The notes beneath the pieces were generated by a model. It saw only the letters and a program-made list of their open reading frames with translations. It was not told the DNA's origin and ran no database searches. Below, piece after piece: positions 18,266-29,583 of a stretch of DNA of 64,000 nt. The first letter of the stretch is position 1. Every line of letters starts with the position of its first letter. The stretch covers positions 102,257 through 166,256 of the forward strand of contig NZ_JAJDOO010000010.1 of NCBI RefSeq assembly GCF_020595055.1, in the 5' to 3' direction. The position numbers and the translations under genes were made by a program. Source of the stretch: Desulfosporosinus shakirovi. Lineage in GTDB: Bacteria; Bacillota; Desulfitobacteriia; Desulfitobacteriales; Desulfitobacteriaceae.

Positions 18266-19551
18266 CTAGCCAAGTTGTTGTTGCACAAACCTTAAACCTT
18301 GCTCAACCGTATCACAATGTTCCACACTGGTAATGCCTCGTTCAAGAAGCTTTTGCTGAGCATGATAGCCAATTCGCAGCGTAAGTACTGCCTCACAGTC
18401 GGCAATCACGTCAACTAAAGCATCGCGGCGAGACTGTTCTTCATCACATTCAGCCATCCCTAAACAATATTGATCAACTGCTCGAGATTCCAGAAAAGAA
18501 ATTTCCGGCCCGGCTATTTCGTAAATTAAAAATTCCTTAGCATGGCCAAAATGCAAATCAACCAAGCTCCCATGTTTTGAGGTTACCGCAACCTTAAGTT
18601 TGGGGGACTCTTTTTCCTCTTGTTTACTAATTGGCAGAGTGGCTACCAGTCGTTCATTGTCACGAAATTCCTGAGACCGATCTTCTCCAAGCAACCCGAT
18701 AGCATCAGCGCGGCATTGCTTGCAGTGACGCATCTGCCTGACATCCTGTTCACACAAATTCCTCATCTCATTAACATCTTTCATGGTAGTTTGAGGAAAC
18801 TTTTCAAAAACACTGCCTGAAGCTGGAATTAGCGGCATAATATTTATAATATAAACGCCAACCTCTTTCATTTTCTTCACAACTTCCGGAATATGTTGGT
18901 CATTAATACCTTTTAGCATAACAATATTAATTTTTACAACAACTCCTTGAGCTAAGAGTAGAGCAATACCTGCCAGCTGATTTTCAATCAGCAGTTTTAC
19001 TCCAGACTCCCTTCATAGAGCTGTCCTTTATACTTAATATGTTGATAGATTTTCGCCCCAATAGCGCTATCTAAACAATTAACGGTCACGGTCACATGGG
19101 TAACACCGAGCTCGACAATTTCCTGAGCATACTCCGGCAGTAGTAGTCCATTTGTTGAAAGACAAAAAACGATGTGCGGATTTTCCGCTCCAATCAAGCG
19201 GATTGTCTCCCGCGTGTTTTCCCAATTGGCTAAAGCATCTCCAGGTCCTGCAATTCCGACCACACTAAGTTGCCCAATTCGAGCACTTACCTTGTCAAAC
19301 TTGTTTTTAGCTGCTTGTGGCGCAAGTATTTCACTGGTTACACCTGGACGACTTTCATTGACACAATCAAATTTACGATTACAATAGTTGCAGCTAATAT
19401 TACAATGTGGTGCAACAGGCAAATGCATTCGAGCAAATTTCTGATGAGCATCAAAGGAGTAACAGGGATGCCTCTGGGTTTTTTCCAACATAGCAGCAGC
19501 TATTGGCATTTTTGTATCCGACGTCGTAACTGGACAACCCATATTTTTCAC
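18266..19551 (-). pseudogene. nifB: Nitrogenase cofactor maturase NifB, frameshifted
   Basis: NifB is the radical-SAM enzyme that builds NifB-co (8Fe-9S-C), needed by all nitrogenases, including Fe-only. The N-terminal half has the cluster motif CNISCNYCNRKFDC and the usual SRPGVTSE. The C-terminal part has MLKGINDQHIPEVV and a fused NifX-like domain (VAVTSKHGSLVDLHFGHAKEF). Between 18935 and 19010 the frame breaks. Removing one G from GGG and one A from AAAA restores YEGVWSKLLIENQLAG, so two single-base insertions would explain it. Either this is a real loss of function or a sequencing error. It lies downstream of anfK after a terminator. Confidence 0.88.
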
Positions 19552-19657
19552 CTCGGCCTTCTATCTTTTTTCTTTAATAATCCCTATACTCCTCTTAATT
19601 AAATTTAGCTTAGAACGGAATGCCGTGGTTCACTCATTATTTTATGAGCTTTTTAAT

Positions 19658-19697
19658 GACTAGTCAGAACCTGATAATCATCAGATTCTGACTAGTC
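19658..19697 (-). terminator. Terminator after anfK
   Basis: Strong hairpin GACTAGTCAGAA..CTGAT / ATCAG..TTCTGACTAGTC between anfK and nifB. Confidence 0.75.
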
Positions 19698-19762
19698 CGG
19701 TAAAAAGCCAGTTGAGTTTTACAAGCATTGCTTGCTCAGAATCCTAATCCGTTTAATTCTCT

Positions 19763-21157
19763 TTACCATACATTCAGTATCCATTCCTTATTCTTTTTGT
19801 ACTCCATATCAGTGAACAGCGTGTTCGCCATCTCTTCGGCGAGCCAGATCGCGCCCGCATAGCCGACAACCGGGTGACGGTACAGTCCCGCCCGGTCGTA
19901 GGTGGGAAACCCCACGCGGACCATAGGAATATTATTGTCAATGGCAATGAAGCGCCCTTTGGAATGACCCAATATGAGATCGAGTTCCAATCCCTGGTTT
20001 TTGATCCGATCTTCCAGCTCCCACAGATCTGAATTGCAGATGACCTGCATTTCGAAATCAACGTTTTCCTGAAACGCCTTGAGACGGGGATCCTCCTGAT
20101 AGGTCACGTTGTCATCGCCGAGCAGAAGCAGCACAGGCTTCATCTCCAGATCGAGACAAAATTCCGCCAGACCTATGACCAGATCAGGATGTCCGTAGAT
20201 AGCAACTCGCTTATCGGCGAAAAACATGTGCACAAGATCCGTCAGTGCATCAATGGCAATTCCTCGTTCGCGAACGAGGGACTGAGGAATTGGCTTGCCG
20301 GTCATTTTCTTCAGATTCTGCAAAAAGGTATCCGTGTTGCGGATGCCGATAGGGGTCGGCCCTATTATGGTCGGAATGTCAAATTCCTTTTCAAGATAGT
20401 GGGCGGCTTTTCCACCCTCGTATTTGTTCAGCGCAATCGTTCCCAGGGCATTGGCCGTGTCGATCAGTTCCTCAACCGTCGTGCTGCCGTGGGAAACGGC
20501 GCTATGATCCGGATCTGGCATTAAAGGGGAATCGAAGCTTTCAATTTCGAAAAGAACCGTTGCCTCCACCTGCATTTCTGACAGAAGATGCTTAAGCGCT
20601 GTCACGTCTCCCGGGTTAACCCAGCCGGTAATTAGGTTGAGTTTTCCGTTGGGTTTGTCCTTTTTGGCCAGGGTCTGGACAAAAGCCTCCAGGGCCACAT
20701 CGTATCCCGTCACCTGACTTCCTTTAAAACTGGGGGTATGAACCGGAATAAGATAGACCTCCCGATCAGCATATTTTTCTTTTAAAAGCCCTTGATTGAG
20801 TTTGCGAATCACACCATCGACATCGTCACCGATGACTTCCGTCGAGCAGGTTGTGATAATGGGTATGACTTTCACATGGGGATAGCGCATTAAAACCACA
20901 TCGACCGCTTCCTCGACACGATGGACGGCACCGAAGACTGCACCATCCTCATGCACTGATGAAGACGCGATATCAAAGTTATCCTTAAAATGCTGAGCGA
21001 ACAACAAGCGGACGAACATCACACAGCCCTGTCCTCCATGAACTACTGCCAGACAATCCTTGATTCCTATGCTGGCATACTGCGCTCCCGCAGGCTGGCA
21101 GGTAAATATCGGATTGATAATGCCGGCACGTTCTTTTTCTTTGATCTCACAAGACAT
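19763..21157 (-). CDS. anfK: Iron-only nitrogenase beta subunit AnfK
   Basis: 464 residues, the expected AnfK length. It binds the P-cluster with AnfD. Cys-containing segments [14 protein letters not shown] and [19 protein letters not shown] are present, followed by [16 protein letters not shown] and [21 protein letters not shown]. The short N-terminus without the long NifK extension, together with the neighbouring delta subunit gene, marks it as an alternative nitrogenase. It is the last gene of anfHI1I2DGK. GGAAAGGGTG precedes the ATG. Confidence 0.95.
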   Translation of the reverse strand: MSCEIKEKERAGIINPIFTCQPAGAQYASIGIKDCLAVVHGGQGCVMFVRLLFAQHFKDNFDIASSSVHEDGAVFGAVHRVEEAVDVVLMRYPHVKVIPIITTCSTEVIGDDVDGVIRKLNQGLLKEKYADREVYLIPVHTPSFKGSQVTGYDVALEAFVQTLAKKDKPNGKLNLITGWVNPGDVTALKHLLSEMQVEATVLFEIESFDSPLMPDPDHSAVSHGSTTVEELIDTANALGTIALNKYEGGKAAHYLEKEFDIPTIIGPTPIGIRNTDTFLQNLKKMTGKPIPQSLVRERGIAIDALTDLVHMFFADKRVAIYGHPDLVIGLAEFCLDLEMKPVLLLLGDDNVTYQEDPRLKAFQENVDFEMQVICNSDLWELEDRIKNQGLELDLILGHSKGRFIAIDNNIPMVRVGFPTYDRAGLYRHPVVGYAGAIWLAEEMANTLFTDMEYKKNKEWILNVW

Positions 21158-21221
21158 AGTATGACACCCTTTCCTCTTAAATTTCTTCTACTTCCAACCG
21201 TGACGGCACAGCTCCCAGCTT

Positions 21222-21584
21222 TTAATACTTAGGGTCAGTAAGCTCTTCATTCAGTGATCCTGTAATCGTCAAGAAGTCCATGCGCTCTTTGAGTCCCTGC
21301 ATGAGTGACTTAATGTCCTTTTTCTCCATGGTGGCCAGCCACGGATAGGTAGCTTTAAAATCCCTGGCCAAGATTACAGCATCCACCCAATAGCATTTGT
21401 CCGCCGGAGTTTCAAGCTCGACGGGCTCCTCGCACAACAACTGCCTGGTTTTGGTCAGGATACCCTCGTTTTGTCTCTCCCTGTCCCAGGCGCGGGAGTG
21501 AAACTGCCACAGACACCATTTCATGATATAGTCCACCAGTTGCTCAACTCTGTCCTTTTGAGTCTCTTCCAGACTTACTTCCAT
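21222..21584 (-). CDS. anfG: Iron-only nitrogenase delta subunit AnfG
   Basis: 120 residues. The delta subunit is found only in V- and Fe-nitrogenases. It is diagnosed by [46 protein letters not shown] and the C-terminal [19 protein letters not shown] 21584 is chosen since GGGAGG lies 10 bases upstream, 17 bases after the anfD stop. It is thought to aid cofactor insertion and holoenzyme assembly (family knowledge). Confidence 0.96.
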   Translation of the reverse strand: MEVSLEETQKDRVEQLVDYIMKWCLWQFHSRAWDRERQNEGILTKTRQLLCEEPVELETPADKCYWVDAVILARDFKATYPWLATMEKKDIKSLMQGLKERMDFLTITGSLNEELTDPKY

Positions 21585-21600
21585 AACTGTCATGCCTCCC

Positions 21601-23181
<1,581 letters not shown>

Positions 23182-23210
23182 TTAATCCATGAATAGCTTA
23201 CTTTCCTTTG

Positions 23211-23618
23211 TTAGATTGCCGCATCTCCCGACTCCTTTGTTCTAACTCGGACTGCATCAAGGGCCGGCAGGACAAAGATTTTGCCGTCACCCACCTTGTA
23301 CTCAGTTTTATTGGCCTTAATGATGGCTGAAATAATCTTTACCACATCTTCGTCATGGGCCAGGATATTAAACATTCTGCGGGGAAACAAACGAGTGCCA
23401 TCTAAGAACTCGGTGATCATCTTTTCTGTAGTCTGATCATCTTTCTGAGCCAAGGCCAATAAAGTCTTTCTCCGTTCAGCAATGATGGATTTGTCTTCCA
23501 CCAGCTTGCCGCGCCCCACAACCTTAGTAGCCGTGAAACCGGCAGCCCCAACTTCGATTAGAGCCTTTTTAGTAACACTGACCTTATTCATTCTTACGAC
23601 AGCTATAATCTCTTTCAT
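23211..23618 (-). CDS. nifI2: Nitrogen-regulatory PII-like protein NifI2
   Basis: 135 residues, GlnB family of the NifI2 subtype. It starts MKEIIAVVRMNKVSVTKKAL, has the family GFTATKVVGRGK segment and the C-terminal YKVGDGKIFVLPALDAVRVR. NifI1/NifI2 heteromers bind and inhibit component 1 of nitrogenase in response to the 2-oxoglutarate/ammonium state (known in methanogens and proposed for Clostridia). It lies between nifI1 and anfD. AAAGGAG is upstream. Confidence 0.93.
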   Translation of the reverse strand: MKEIIAVVRMNKVSVTKKALIEVGAAGFTATKVVGRGKLVEDKSIIAERRKTLLALAQKDDQTTEKMITEFLDGTRLFPRRMFNILAHDEDVVKIISAIIKANKTEYKVGDGKIFVLPALDAVRVRTKESGDAAI

Positions 23619-23630
23619 AACGCCACTCCT

Positions 23631-23957
23631 TTACAGCTCAGCAACGCCGCTTGAGACGGTATATACTTCATCGATTGGACTTATAATTACTTTCCCATCC
23701 CCAAAAGCACCATTTTCACTGGTCTTAGCATGCTGGAGAATTACATCCAGCACATCCTCTTTGTCTCCATCCTTAACGGCTAACATAATCAGGCTTTTAG
23801 GAATTTCGTCATAGAGGATGTCACCGAATGTAATACCCTTTTGTTTGCCGCGGCCTACTACATCAATGACAGTGGCAGCATGAAACCCGGCTTTGGAAAG
23901 TTCATTAAGCACCACTTCTTTTTTATCCGGTCTAACGATGGCTTTAATCATGATCAT
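23631..23957 (-). CDS. nifI1: Nitrogen-regulatory PII-like protein NifI1
   Basis: 108 residues, GlnB family. It starts MIMIKAIVRPDKKEVVLNEL, with VIDVVGRGKQKGITFGDI (T-loop neighbourhood) and the ending GDGKVIISPIDEVYTVSSG. ATG 23957 follows GGAAGGGAG; a longer frame from 24026 runs into anfH. It is paired with NifI2 for post-translational ammonium switch-off of the nitrogenase. Confidence 0.93.
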   Translation of the reverse strand: MIMIKAIVRPDKKEVVLNELSKAGFHAATVIDVVGRGKQKGITFGDILYDEIPKSLIMLAVKDGDKEDVLDVILQHAKTSENGAFGDGKVIISPIDEVYTVSSGVAEL

Positions 23958-24000
23958 AATCAGTGTCGACTCCCTTCCTTTTCTGCACTTGAAGCAGCCC

Positions 24001-24961
<961 letters not shown>

Positions 24962-24986
24962 AAGCATCACCTCTCTTAATCAATTT

Positions 24987-25098
24987 AAAAAGAAACAAAG
25001 TGAGCCCCTAATTCTGTAAAATTAAAGGCTCACTAAAACACTCTTCCACTTCAAATCATCCATCGATTTGCTGCCCGGTTATGAAATTGTACTGATCT
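24987..25098 (-). promoter_or_regulatory. anf attenuator 1: conserved leader core plus intrinsic terminator
   Basis: On the minus strand a conserved 60-base core (25035-25094) containing CATAACCGGGCAGCAAATC leads into AGTGAGCC (25034-25027) paired with GGCTCACT (25006-24999) and a T-rich tail. Three AGTG motifs exactly 8 bases apart (forward CACT at 25031, 25039, 25047) overlap the terminator's 5' arm. A nearly identical copy lies 384 bases upstream. A protein binding the AGUG motifs could prevent hairpin formation. Confidence 0.75.
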
Positions 25099-25125
25099 GT
25101 AAGAGCTAAGTGATTAAACTCATAT

Positions 25126-25197
25126 CACTTTAATCACTCTACCACTTTGACCACTCTATCACTTGATCACTCTATCACTCTGACCACTTGACGCACT
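25126..25197 (-). repeat. Array of nine AGUG motifs at 8-9 nt spacing
   Basis: Forward-strand CACT occurs at 25126, 25135, 25143, 25152, 25160, 25168, 25176, 25185 and 25194 (spacings 9, 8, 9, 8, 8, 8, 9, 9). On the transcribed minus strand this reads as NAGUG units such as GATAGAGTGATCAAGTGA. The regular phase without base pairing is what a multi-subunit RNA-binding protein (HutP- or TRAP-like) would read. Confidence 0.8.
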
Positions 25198-25371
25198 ACT
25201 CAAGCAAATTCAAATTCTTATTTTCTGAAACTCCTTTCATGTACCGACAAACTTGTAATTAGTTTGTTACTTGGCATTCATTATTTGATATTTTTATTAA
25301 AATCACTCCGCACCATCACCATGATTCCAAATCAGGTATAAGGCGCCATCGCATCACCTCCCTTAATCAGT

Positions 25372-25482
25372 TTTAAAAAAACAAAGTGAGCCCTAATTTT
25401 GTATAATTAAGGCTCACTAAAACACTTTTCCACTTCAAATCATCGTTTGATTTGCTGCCCGGTTATGAAGTTGTACTGACCT
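25372..25482 (-). promoter_or_regulatory. anf attenuator 2: duplicated leader core plus terminator
   Basis: Second copy of the leader: the core at 25419-25478 matches 25035-25094 at most positions. Its terminator pairs 25418-25411 with 25392-25385 and is followed by an unbroken T-rich tail. Again three AGTG motifs, 8 bases apart (forward CACT at 25415, 25423, 25431), overlap the 5' arm. Confidence 0.75.
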
Positions 25483-25519
25483 ATTCTATAAGGGTTAGTT
25501 TATCAAAACGTTCCCTTGT

Positions 25520-25549
25520 CACTCTTTCACTCTAATAACCTGACTCACT
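25520..25549 (-). repeat. Short AGUG array directly after the hutP-like stop
   Basis: CACT at 25520, 25528 and 25546, with a degenerate unit near 25537, gives the same 8-9 nt phase as the longer array. It begins about 17 bases after the hutP-like stop codon, so both can lie on one transcript. Confidence 0.6.
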
Positions 25550-25566
25550 ATTCAATAGAACTCTAA

Positions 25567-26007
25567 TTAAAGATGCATAACTCCCAATCCCACCCGCGCG
25601 TGTTCCAATAGTGGATGAAGAGAAGAACGACCATGAATTGCTACAGCAAGCCATTTGGAGTTTGTTGTCAATCCAATTTTCAGAGACATATTAGCATTGC
25701 TGTTGGTATGAGTAAACACGCTGTTGCTGGCTTCCAAAGTTGCATGAATAAGGGCGTGAATCTTTTGGGCTTCCTTTGGAATTATGCCCGTATTAAACGC
25801 TGTTGATATTACCGAATTTGTTAGTTTTCCTGTATGTTGAAGATTTGCAACTTTTCCTCCAAGTTCAGTCACACCACAACATATGTCAAACATTTCACTG
25901 AGAGATGCTCTGAGTTCTTCTTCTTCCTCTCTTGTTTGGGTCAAGGCCAGCAGTATTGCCGCCTTTTCTATGGAAGGCTTTCTTTCTTTATCCAACGTAA
26001 ATTGCAA
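25567..26007 (-). CDS. HutP-family RNA-binding antiterminator
   Basis: 146 residues, close to Bacillus HutP (148). Shared pattern: IHALIHATLEA (His84, His88) matches HutP's HxxxHATMEA metal-binding pair. The C-terminal WLAVAIHGRSS... and LEHARVGLGVMHL match WIAVSLYG... and LEHETFGVGINHI, keeping the third metal His at 136. I place the start at TTG 26007 behind AAAAGGAGGG; an ATG at 26073 has no ribosome site. HutP hexamers bind NAG triplets to block a terminator. Here the gene immediately precedes two AGUG-tagged terminators and anfH, so control of the Fe-only nitrogenase is inferred. The ligand is unknown. Confidence 0.8.
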   Translation of the reverse strand: MQFTLDKERKPSIEKAAILLALTQTREEEEELRASLSEMFDICCGVTELGGKVANLQHTGKLTNSVISTAFNTGIIPKEAQKIHALIHATLEASNSVFTHTNSNANMSLKIGLTTNSKWLAVAIHGRSSLHPLLEHARVGLGVMHL

Positions 26008-26073
26008 TATTAAGCCCTCCTTTTTGCCGGATAAAATTTTCCAGAATACATTGTCTTGTAAGTATTTTTCCAT

Positions 26074-26401
26074 TTAACATTGTTATGAGATTGGTAGATC
26101 GCCATATTTTCCATTCTATACTGTTTTGTATTATTATACGCATTGCATTTTGTTGTGTCAATACTTTTTCACAAAATAATATACGAGGATCAGCATCTTT
26201 AAACTTTTTCCTTTTCATAAGGATTAAGTCTCAGCTTTGACAGTCTGTGGCTGCAAGAAGTGCCTCAAGACCTTATATTTCAGAGGCTAGAGGCACATGT
26301 CGATAACTATGCGATTTCTTTTAGTTTTCAAAGTATAATTTGTCCTTTAAAATGTGATATAATTGTCAATATATTGCTGATGAAAGGTTCGTTGTAACGC
26401 T
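26074..26401. promoter_or_regulatory. Divergent control region between hutP-like gene and HTH-PBP regulator
   Basis: An AT-rich 330-bp gap. A TATAAT box at 26358-26363 faces the regulator gene, without a clear -35 box. The stretch 26126-26145 contains TTGTATTATTATACG, similar to bases in the second regulator's upstream region near 40,000, so a shared operator is possible. No gene is seen. Confidence 0.35.
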
Positions 26402-27358
26402 ATGGTTGAGAACAAAGCCTTAACACCGCAAGAAGTGGCTGACGTATTGAAAATTTCCAAAAGTACTGTTTATGATTTAATCAAACGCAGAGAATTAAAT
26501 GCTTACAGAGCGGGGAAAAAATTGCGTGTCGATTTAGAGGATGTGGAAAACTATAAAAACAAAACTAAAGACTCCAAACCCATCACCACATTTTCTCCTG
26601 ATCCAAGCAACTACGTTTCTTCACTTATTTATGAAAAAATGCAGCATAGAAACAGCTCTTTTATAATTTCGGGTCAGGACCTTATTTTAGATGTTTTATG
26701 CCGTTACTTAGATCGCCATCCCAAAGGAATTCGCGCCTTACGTTCCTATGAAGGAAGTTATAATGCGATATATGCACTTTATCAAGGAGAAGTTCAAGTG
26801 GCTACTGCTCATATGTGGGATGGCAAGACAGGAGAATACAATGTGCCATTCGTTGAAAGGATGCTGCCGGGAACTCCAACTGTTATTATTCGTCTTGCCA
26901 GCCGTATGCAAGGTTTCTATGTAGCGAAAGGGAACCCGAAAAACATCAAGGATTGGAACGATTTATGCCGTTCAGATATTGCAATTATCAACCGTGAAAA
27001 GGGTAGTGGTACAAGAATATTACTAGATGAGCACTTGCGTAAAATGGGCATTTCAGGTCGATCCATTAATGGCTATATGAGAGAATTCCATTCTCATCTT
27101 GCCATTGCCAGTACGGTTGCCCGTGGAGATGCAGATCTTGGTATTGGCAATGAAAAGGCCTGTTTGCAAGTACAGGGAATCGATTTCATACCTCTTCAAG
27201 AAGAGCAATATGACATGGTCATAAAAAAAGAAGATCTAAACCGCCCTGCCTTTAACGCAATTTTTGAAATAATCCGGTCTGAAGAGTTCAAATTTGAGTT
27301 GCAAGGGTTAGGCGGCTATGACCTCACTGAACTAGGAAAAGTTATTGCTGAAACTTGA
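26402..27358 (+). CDS. Helix-turn-helix regulator with periplasmic-binding-protein-like domain (copy 1)
   Basis: One-component regulator of 318 residues. An excisionase/MerR-type HTH (ALTPQEVADVLKISKSTVYDL, residues 6-53) is followed by a COG1910-type binding domain. The latter is related to molybdate-binding ModA folds: SGQDLILDVLCRYL, GFYVAKGNPKNIKDW, NREKGSGTRILLDEHL and HLAIASTVARGDADLGIGNE. It is divergent from the hutP-like/anf operon. Its likely role is sensing molybdate or tungstate and controlling anf or mod genes (inference). A paralogue lies at 40095-41042. Confidence 0.85.
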   Translation: MVENKALTPQEVADVLKISKSTVYDLIKRRELNAYRAGKKLRVDLEDVENYKNKTKDSKPITTFSPDPSNYVSSLIYEKMQHRNSSFIISGQDLILDVLCRYLDRHPKGIRALRSYEGSYNAIYALYQGEVQVATAHMWDGKTGEYNVPFVERMLPGTPTVIIRLASRMQGFYVAKGNPKNIKDWNDLCRSDIAIINREKGSGTRILLDEHLRKMGISGRSINGYMREFHSHLAIASTVARGDADLGIGNEKACLQVQGIDFIPLQEEQYDMVIKKEDLNRPAFNAIFEIIRSEEFKFELQGLGGYDLTELGKVIAET

Positions 27359-27392
27359 CCTTTAGTTAAAAAGCTTTGTTTTTATTAGGTGG

Positions 27393-27423
27393 AAAAGGAG
27401 CCTTCTTCAGAAGCGCTCCTTTT
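27393..27423. terminator. Bidirectional terminator
   Basis: AAAAGGAGC / GCGCTCCTTTT-type hairpin with CTTCTTCAGAAG in the middle, between the convergent regulator and Fe-S protein genes. Confidence 0.75.
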
Positions 27424-27462
27424 CATATTTTAAAGTTAATTCACAAGGTATACAGCTCCGGC

Positions 27463-28395
27463 TTACTTCACCAGCGAGTTAATCTTTTCTACAATATTAC
27501 CCAGACCTAAAAATTCCGCCCACGTAACCTGAATAAACTCACCATCTTGATTAATGAAAGGCATTTCTGTTCGGTTAGGATTATACCTAAAATCAGAACC
27601 TATACGCCCTTTAAGGCAAAGCGGTCGGCCATTTGCAGCTGATTTCGCAGTGACCCCAATAACTTTACCATTCTTTGAGTTAATATCAAATTTGCAGCCA
27701 GATTCACAAAAAGTGCAGGTAGCTTCTTCCGTATTGAACTCCCACGCTCTCCCTTTACCTATTATATTTTTGTCTATAAGTGCCCCAACTGGACAAATAG
27801 CCACACACCTGTTGCAATAGACACAGATTGAATCCTTCAAGTCAGTGTCCATAAATGTTGAAACCTTAGTGTTAAATCCACGATAAGCAAAGCCAATCAC
27901 ATTGCGTTCCGTTACCGCCTCGCACGTAGCAATGCATTTGCCACACAATATACACTTGTTAAGATCCCTTAAAATATAAGGATTTGCGTCATCAATGGGA
28001 AGCTGGCGTTTCTCCCCTTTGTAAATTTCTCCTTTTACACCATATTCATAGGCGTATTCCGCCAAGGAACAGTCGCCTAATTTCTGACAGGTCATGCAAT
28101 CTAACGGATGATTGGCAACCAACAACTCCAGAATCGTTTTACGCGCATTTCGAACTTTTGGATTCTGAGTTTCTACCTTCATACCCTGCATTACTTGAGT
28201 GACGCAAGACGGAGGCAGATTGCGCATTCCTTCGATTTGCACGACACACAAACGACAAGCGCCGGCAGGGGTAAGCGCCGGGTCATGACACAAGGTAGGA
28301 ATCGGAATATTGTTCATGCGACAGGCTTCGAGCACAGTCGTCCCCTTCGGAACGCTAACTTCGCGCCCATCAATTGTTAATGTAAGGCCCTCCAA
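27463..28395 (-). CDS. Fe-S module: NuoG-like / N-terminal part of formate dehydrogenase alpha
   Basis: 310 residues from TTG 28395 (AAAGGAG upstream). Order: a 2Fe-2S ferredoxin domain (PAGACRLCVVQIEG), a His-Cys3 4Fe-4S site (HPLDCMTCQKLGDC), two 4Fe-4S motifs (CILCGKCIATC; CVYCNRCVAICPVGAL), and the first Fe4S4 motif of a molybdopterin enzyme (CTFCESGCKFDINSKNGKVI). It ends soon after VTWAEFLG, where FdhA-type enzymes would go on for about 550 more residues. It is either a truncated formate dehydrogenase or a stand-alone electron-transfer subunit; the terminator directly after it allows both. Confidence 0.75.
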   Translation of the reverse strand: MEGLTLTIDGREVSVPKGTTVLEACRMNNIPIPTLCHDPALTPAGACRLCVVQIEGMRNLPPSCVTQVMQGMKVETQNPKVRNARKTILELLVANHPLDCMTCQKLGDCSLAEYAYEYGVKGEIYKGEKRQLPIDDANPYILRDLNKCILCGKCIATCEAVTERNVIGFAYRGFNTKVSTFMDTDLKDSICVYCNRCVAICPVGALIDKNIIGKGRAWEFNTEEATCTFCESGCKFDINSKNGKVIGVTAKSAANGRPLCLKGRIGSDFRYNPNRTEMPFINQDGEFIQVTWAEFLGLGNIVEKINSLVK

Positions 28396-28632
28396 AGTGT
28401 TTCGCTCCTTTCCTATATCGAATATACCAAAATAATCACAACAAATTGCATTTCTCCAAACAGGATACATTTCGATGCAAGCATCCTCATCGATCTTATG
28501 AGTTGCCTTTTTATATCCACCTCCTGACAATTCATGTGAAAATATATCAAAAAAGACCTTTAAAAAAGTGGATTCTTTTTAATCCTCACTACATTATTGA
28601 ATATGCACTTAAACTTAAGCACGCTTTTTTGG

Positions 28633-28926
28633 TTATATATCTAATTCTTCATTAATTATTGTCGGCAGTATCATAAGCTTTGGCTTGTTTTTAGCTTGAG
28701 CCTCCGCCATAAGCTCATCATAGAGATCATGCAGTCTAGATAAACCTTGGGCTACCTGTGGTATCGTGCAATTGTTTGCTACATATTCACCTCCATCAGA
28801 AAAACCAACCATGACGAAGTCTGTAAATTCAAATACTTTATTAGTATCATGGTTTATGATGACGGCTGATACCCCATCAGTGTAGGTATTAACATTAATA
28901 GTTAACGAACTTTTTATTTCATGCAC
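28633..28926 (-). CDS. Conserved-looking small hypothetical protein under Moco-type riboswitch
   Basis: 97 residues, not recognised. GTG 28926 follows AAAGGAGG. It has a beta-rich start with FEFTDFVMVGFSDGGEYVAN and a helical part (IPQVAQGLSRLHDLYDELMA). No signal peptide, membrane helix or metal motif is seen. It is the first gene after the Moco-type riboswitch at 29064-29228, and the Fe-S module follows 237 bases later. This suggests a role in molybdoenzyme function, but nothing in the sequence proves it. Confidence 0.65.
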   Translation of the reverse strand: MHEIKSSLTINVNTYTDGVSAVIINHDTNKVFEFTDFVMVGFSDGGEYVANNCTIPQVAQGLSRLHDLYDELMAEAQAKNKPKLMILPTIINEELDI

Positions 28927-29063
28927 TTGTGCATTCCTCCTTTAATTTTTCAACCCTTTCTCCTTATAAGAAACAATGTTAAAAAGTCGCTATGATTATT
29001 TATCATCAGATATTGCCGCTATAAGCCAACTCTTCTGAACTTTAATTAACCGGACTAGTATAA

Positions 29064-29228
29064 AAAATAGAGCTCCCAAAAAGGGAGCCCTTAATAAACT
29101 GATGTCCCAGTCTATCGGCTACTCCTTTTCAATAGTGGATGCATACCCGTTTCCGGGTACACCCTGAGGACTGTAAAGCCCTGGCCGGTAACCATAGATT
29201 ACTCATTAGGTTTATTCCGGCTCGGAGA
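29064..29228 (-). promoter_or_regulatory. Moco-type riboswitch A with terminator
   Basis: On the minus strand: GAGCCGGA.., CCTAATGAG, GGTTACCGGCCAGGGC, CCTCAGGGTGTACCCGG, AAACGGGTATGC and AAAGGAGTAGCC, a signature shared with copies B and C. A terminator hairpin (GGGCTCCCTTTTTGGGAGCTC plus T-run) follows at 29092-29064. The layout fits the molybdenum-cofactor riboswitch class, which lowers expression when cofactor is plentiful. Family assignment is from memory of the consensus. Confidence 0.65.
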
Positions 29229-29310
29229 TAGAGTTTATAAAGTTTTTTGATGCCATAGCTGCGAGGGGGACTGCAATAACTCCGTTTCCTTGTCCCTCAA
29301 AAATACTCCG

Positions 29311-29540
29311 TTATTTCTTGTGGATGAAGAAGGATTCGTACTCTTCATCGCTCAAATCATAGTTATAAAATTCTGAGAAGAAATATTTGGTTTTTTTTCA
29401 AATCAAGATACTTGGTATACTCCGGATAAAGAGTTTAAATCCCAACGGTGCTTCAGGAGACGGACGATCCCACCAGAAAGCCGCAATCTTGTCAGACAGA
29501 CATTTCGCGCAACCTGTTCCACATAGGTGATCTTTACCTC
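29311..29540 (-). pseudogene. Unidentified protein remnant
   Basis: In the 29,240-29,580 gap, minus-strand frames contain protein-like pieces without an intact start: CGTGCAKCLSDKIAAFWWD and, after frame breaks near an A8 run, YPEYTKYLDLKK and FYNYDLSDEEYESFFIHKK followed by a stop at 29311. The pieces look like the C-terminal part of one Cys-containing protein. I do not recognise the family. Confidence 0.4.
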
Positions 29541-29583
29541 AGTTTGATATAGCTCATCAAGGCCTTTTCTTTATAATTTAGTT

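Noticed and set aside
25126..25197. CACT array read as a CRISPR or simple DNA satellite
   Set aside because: Units are 8-9 bases with no spacers of CRISPR size, and the same motif recurs at exact phase in two terminators; an RNA-binding array explains it better.
25250..25300. Tiny frame MKGVSENKNLNLLE before the long AGUG array
   Set aside because: Only 14 codons, no upstream ribosome site; not supported as a gene.
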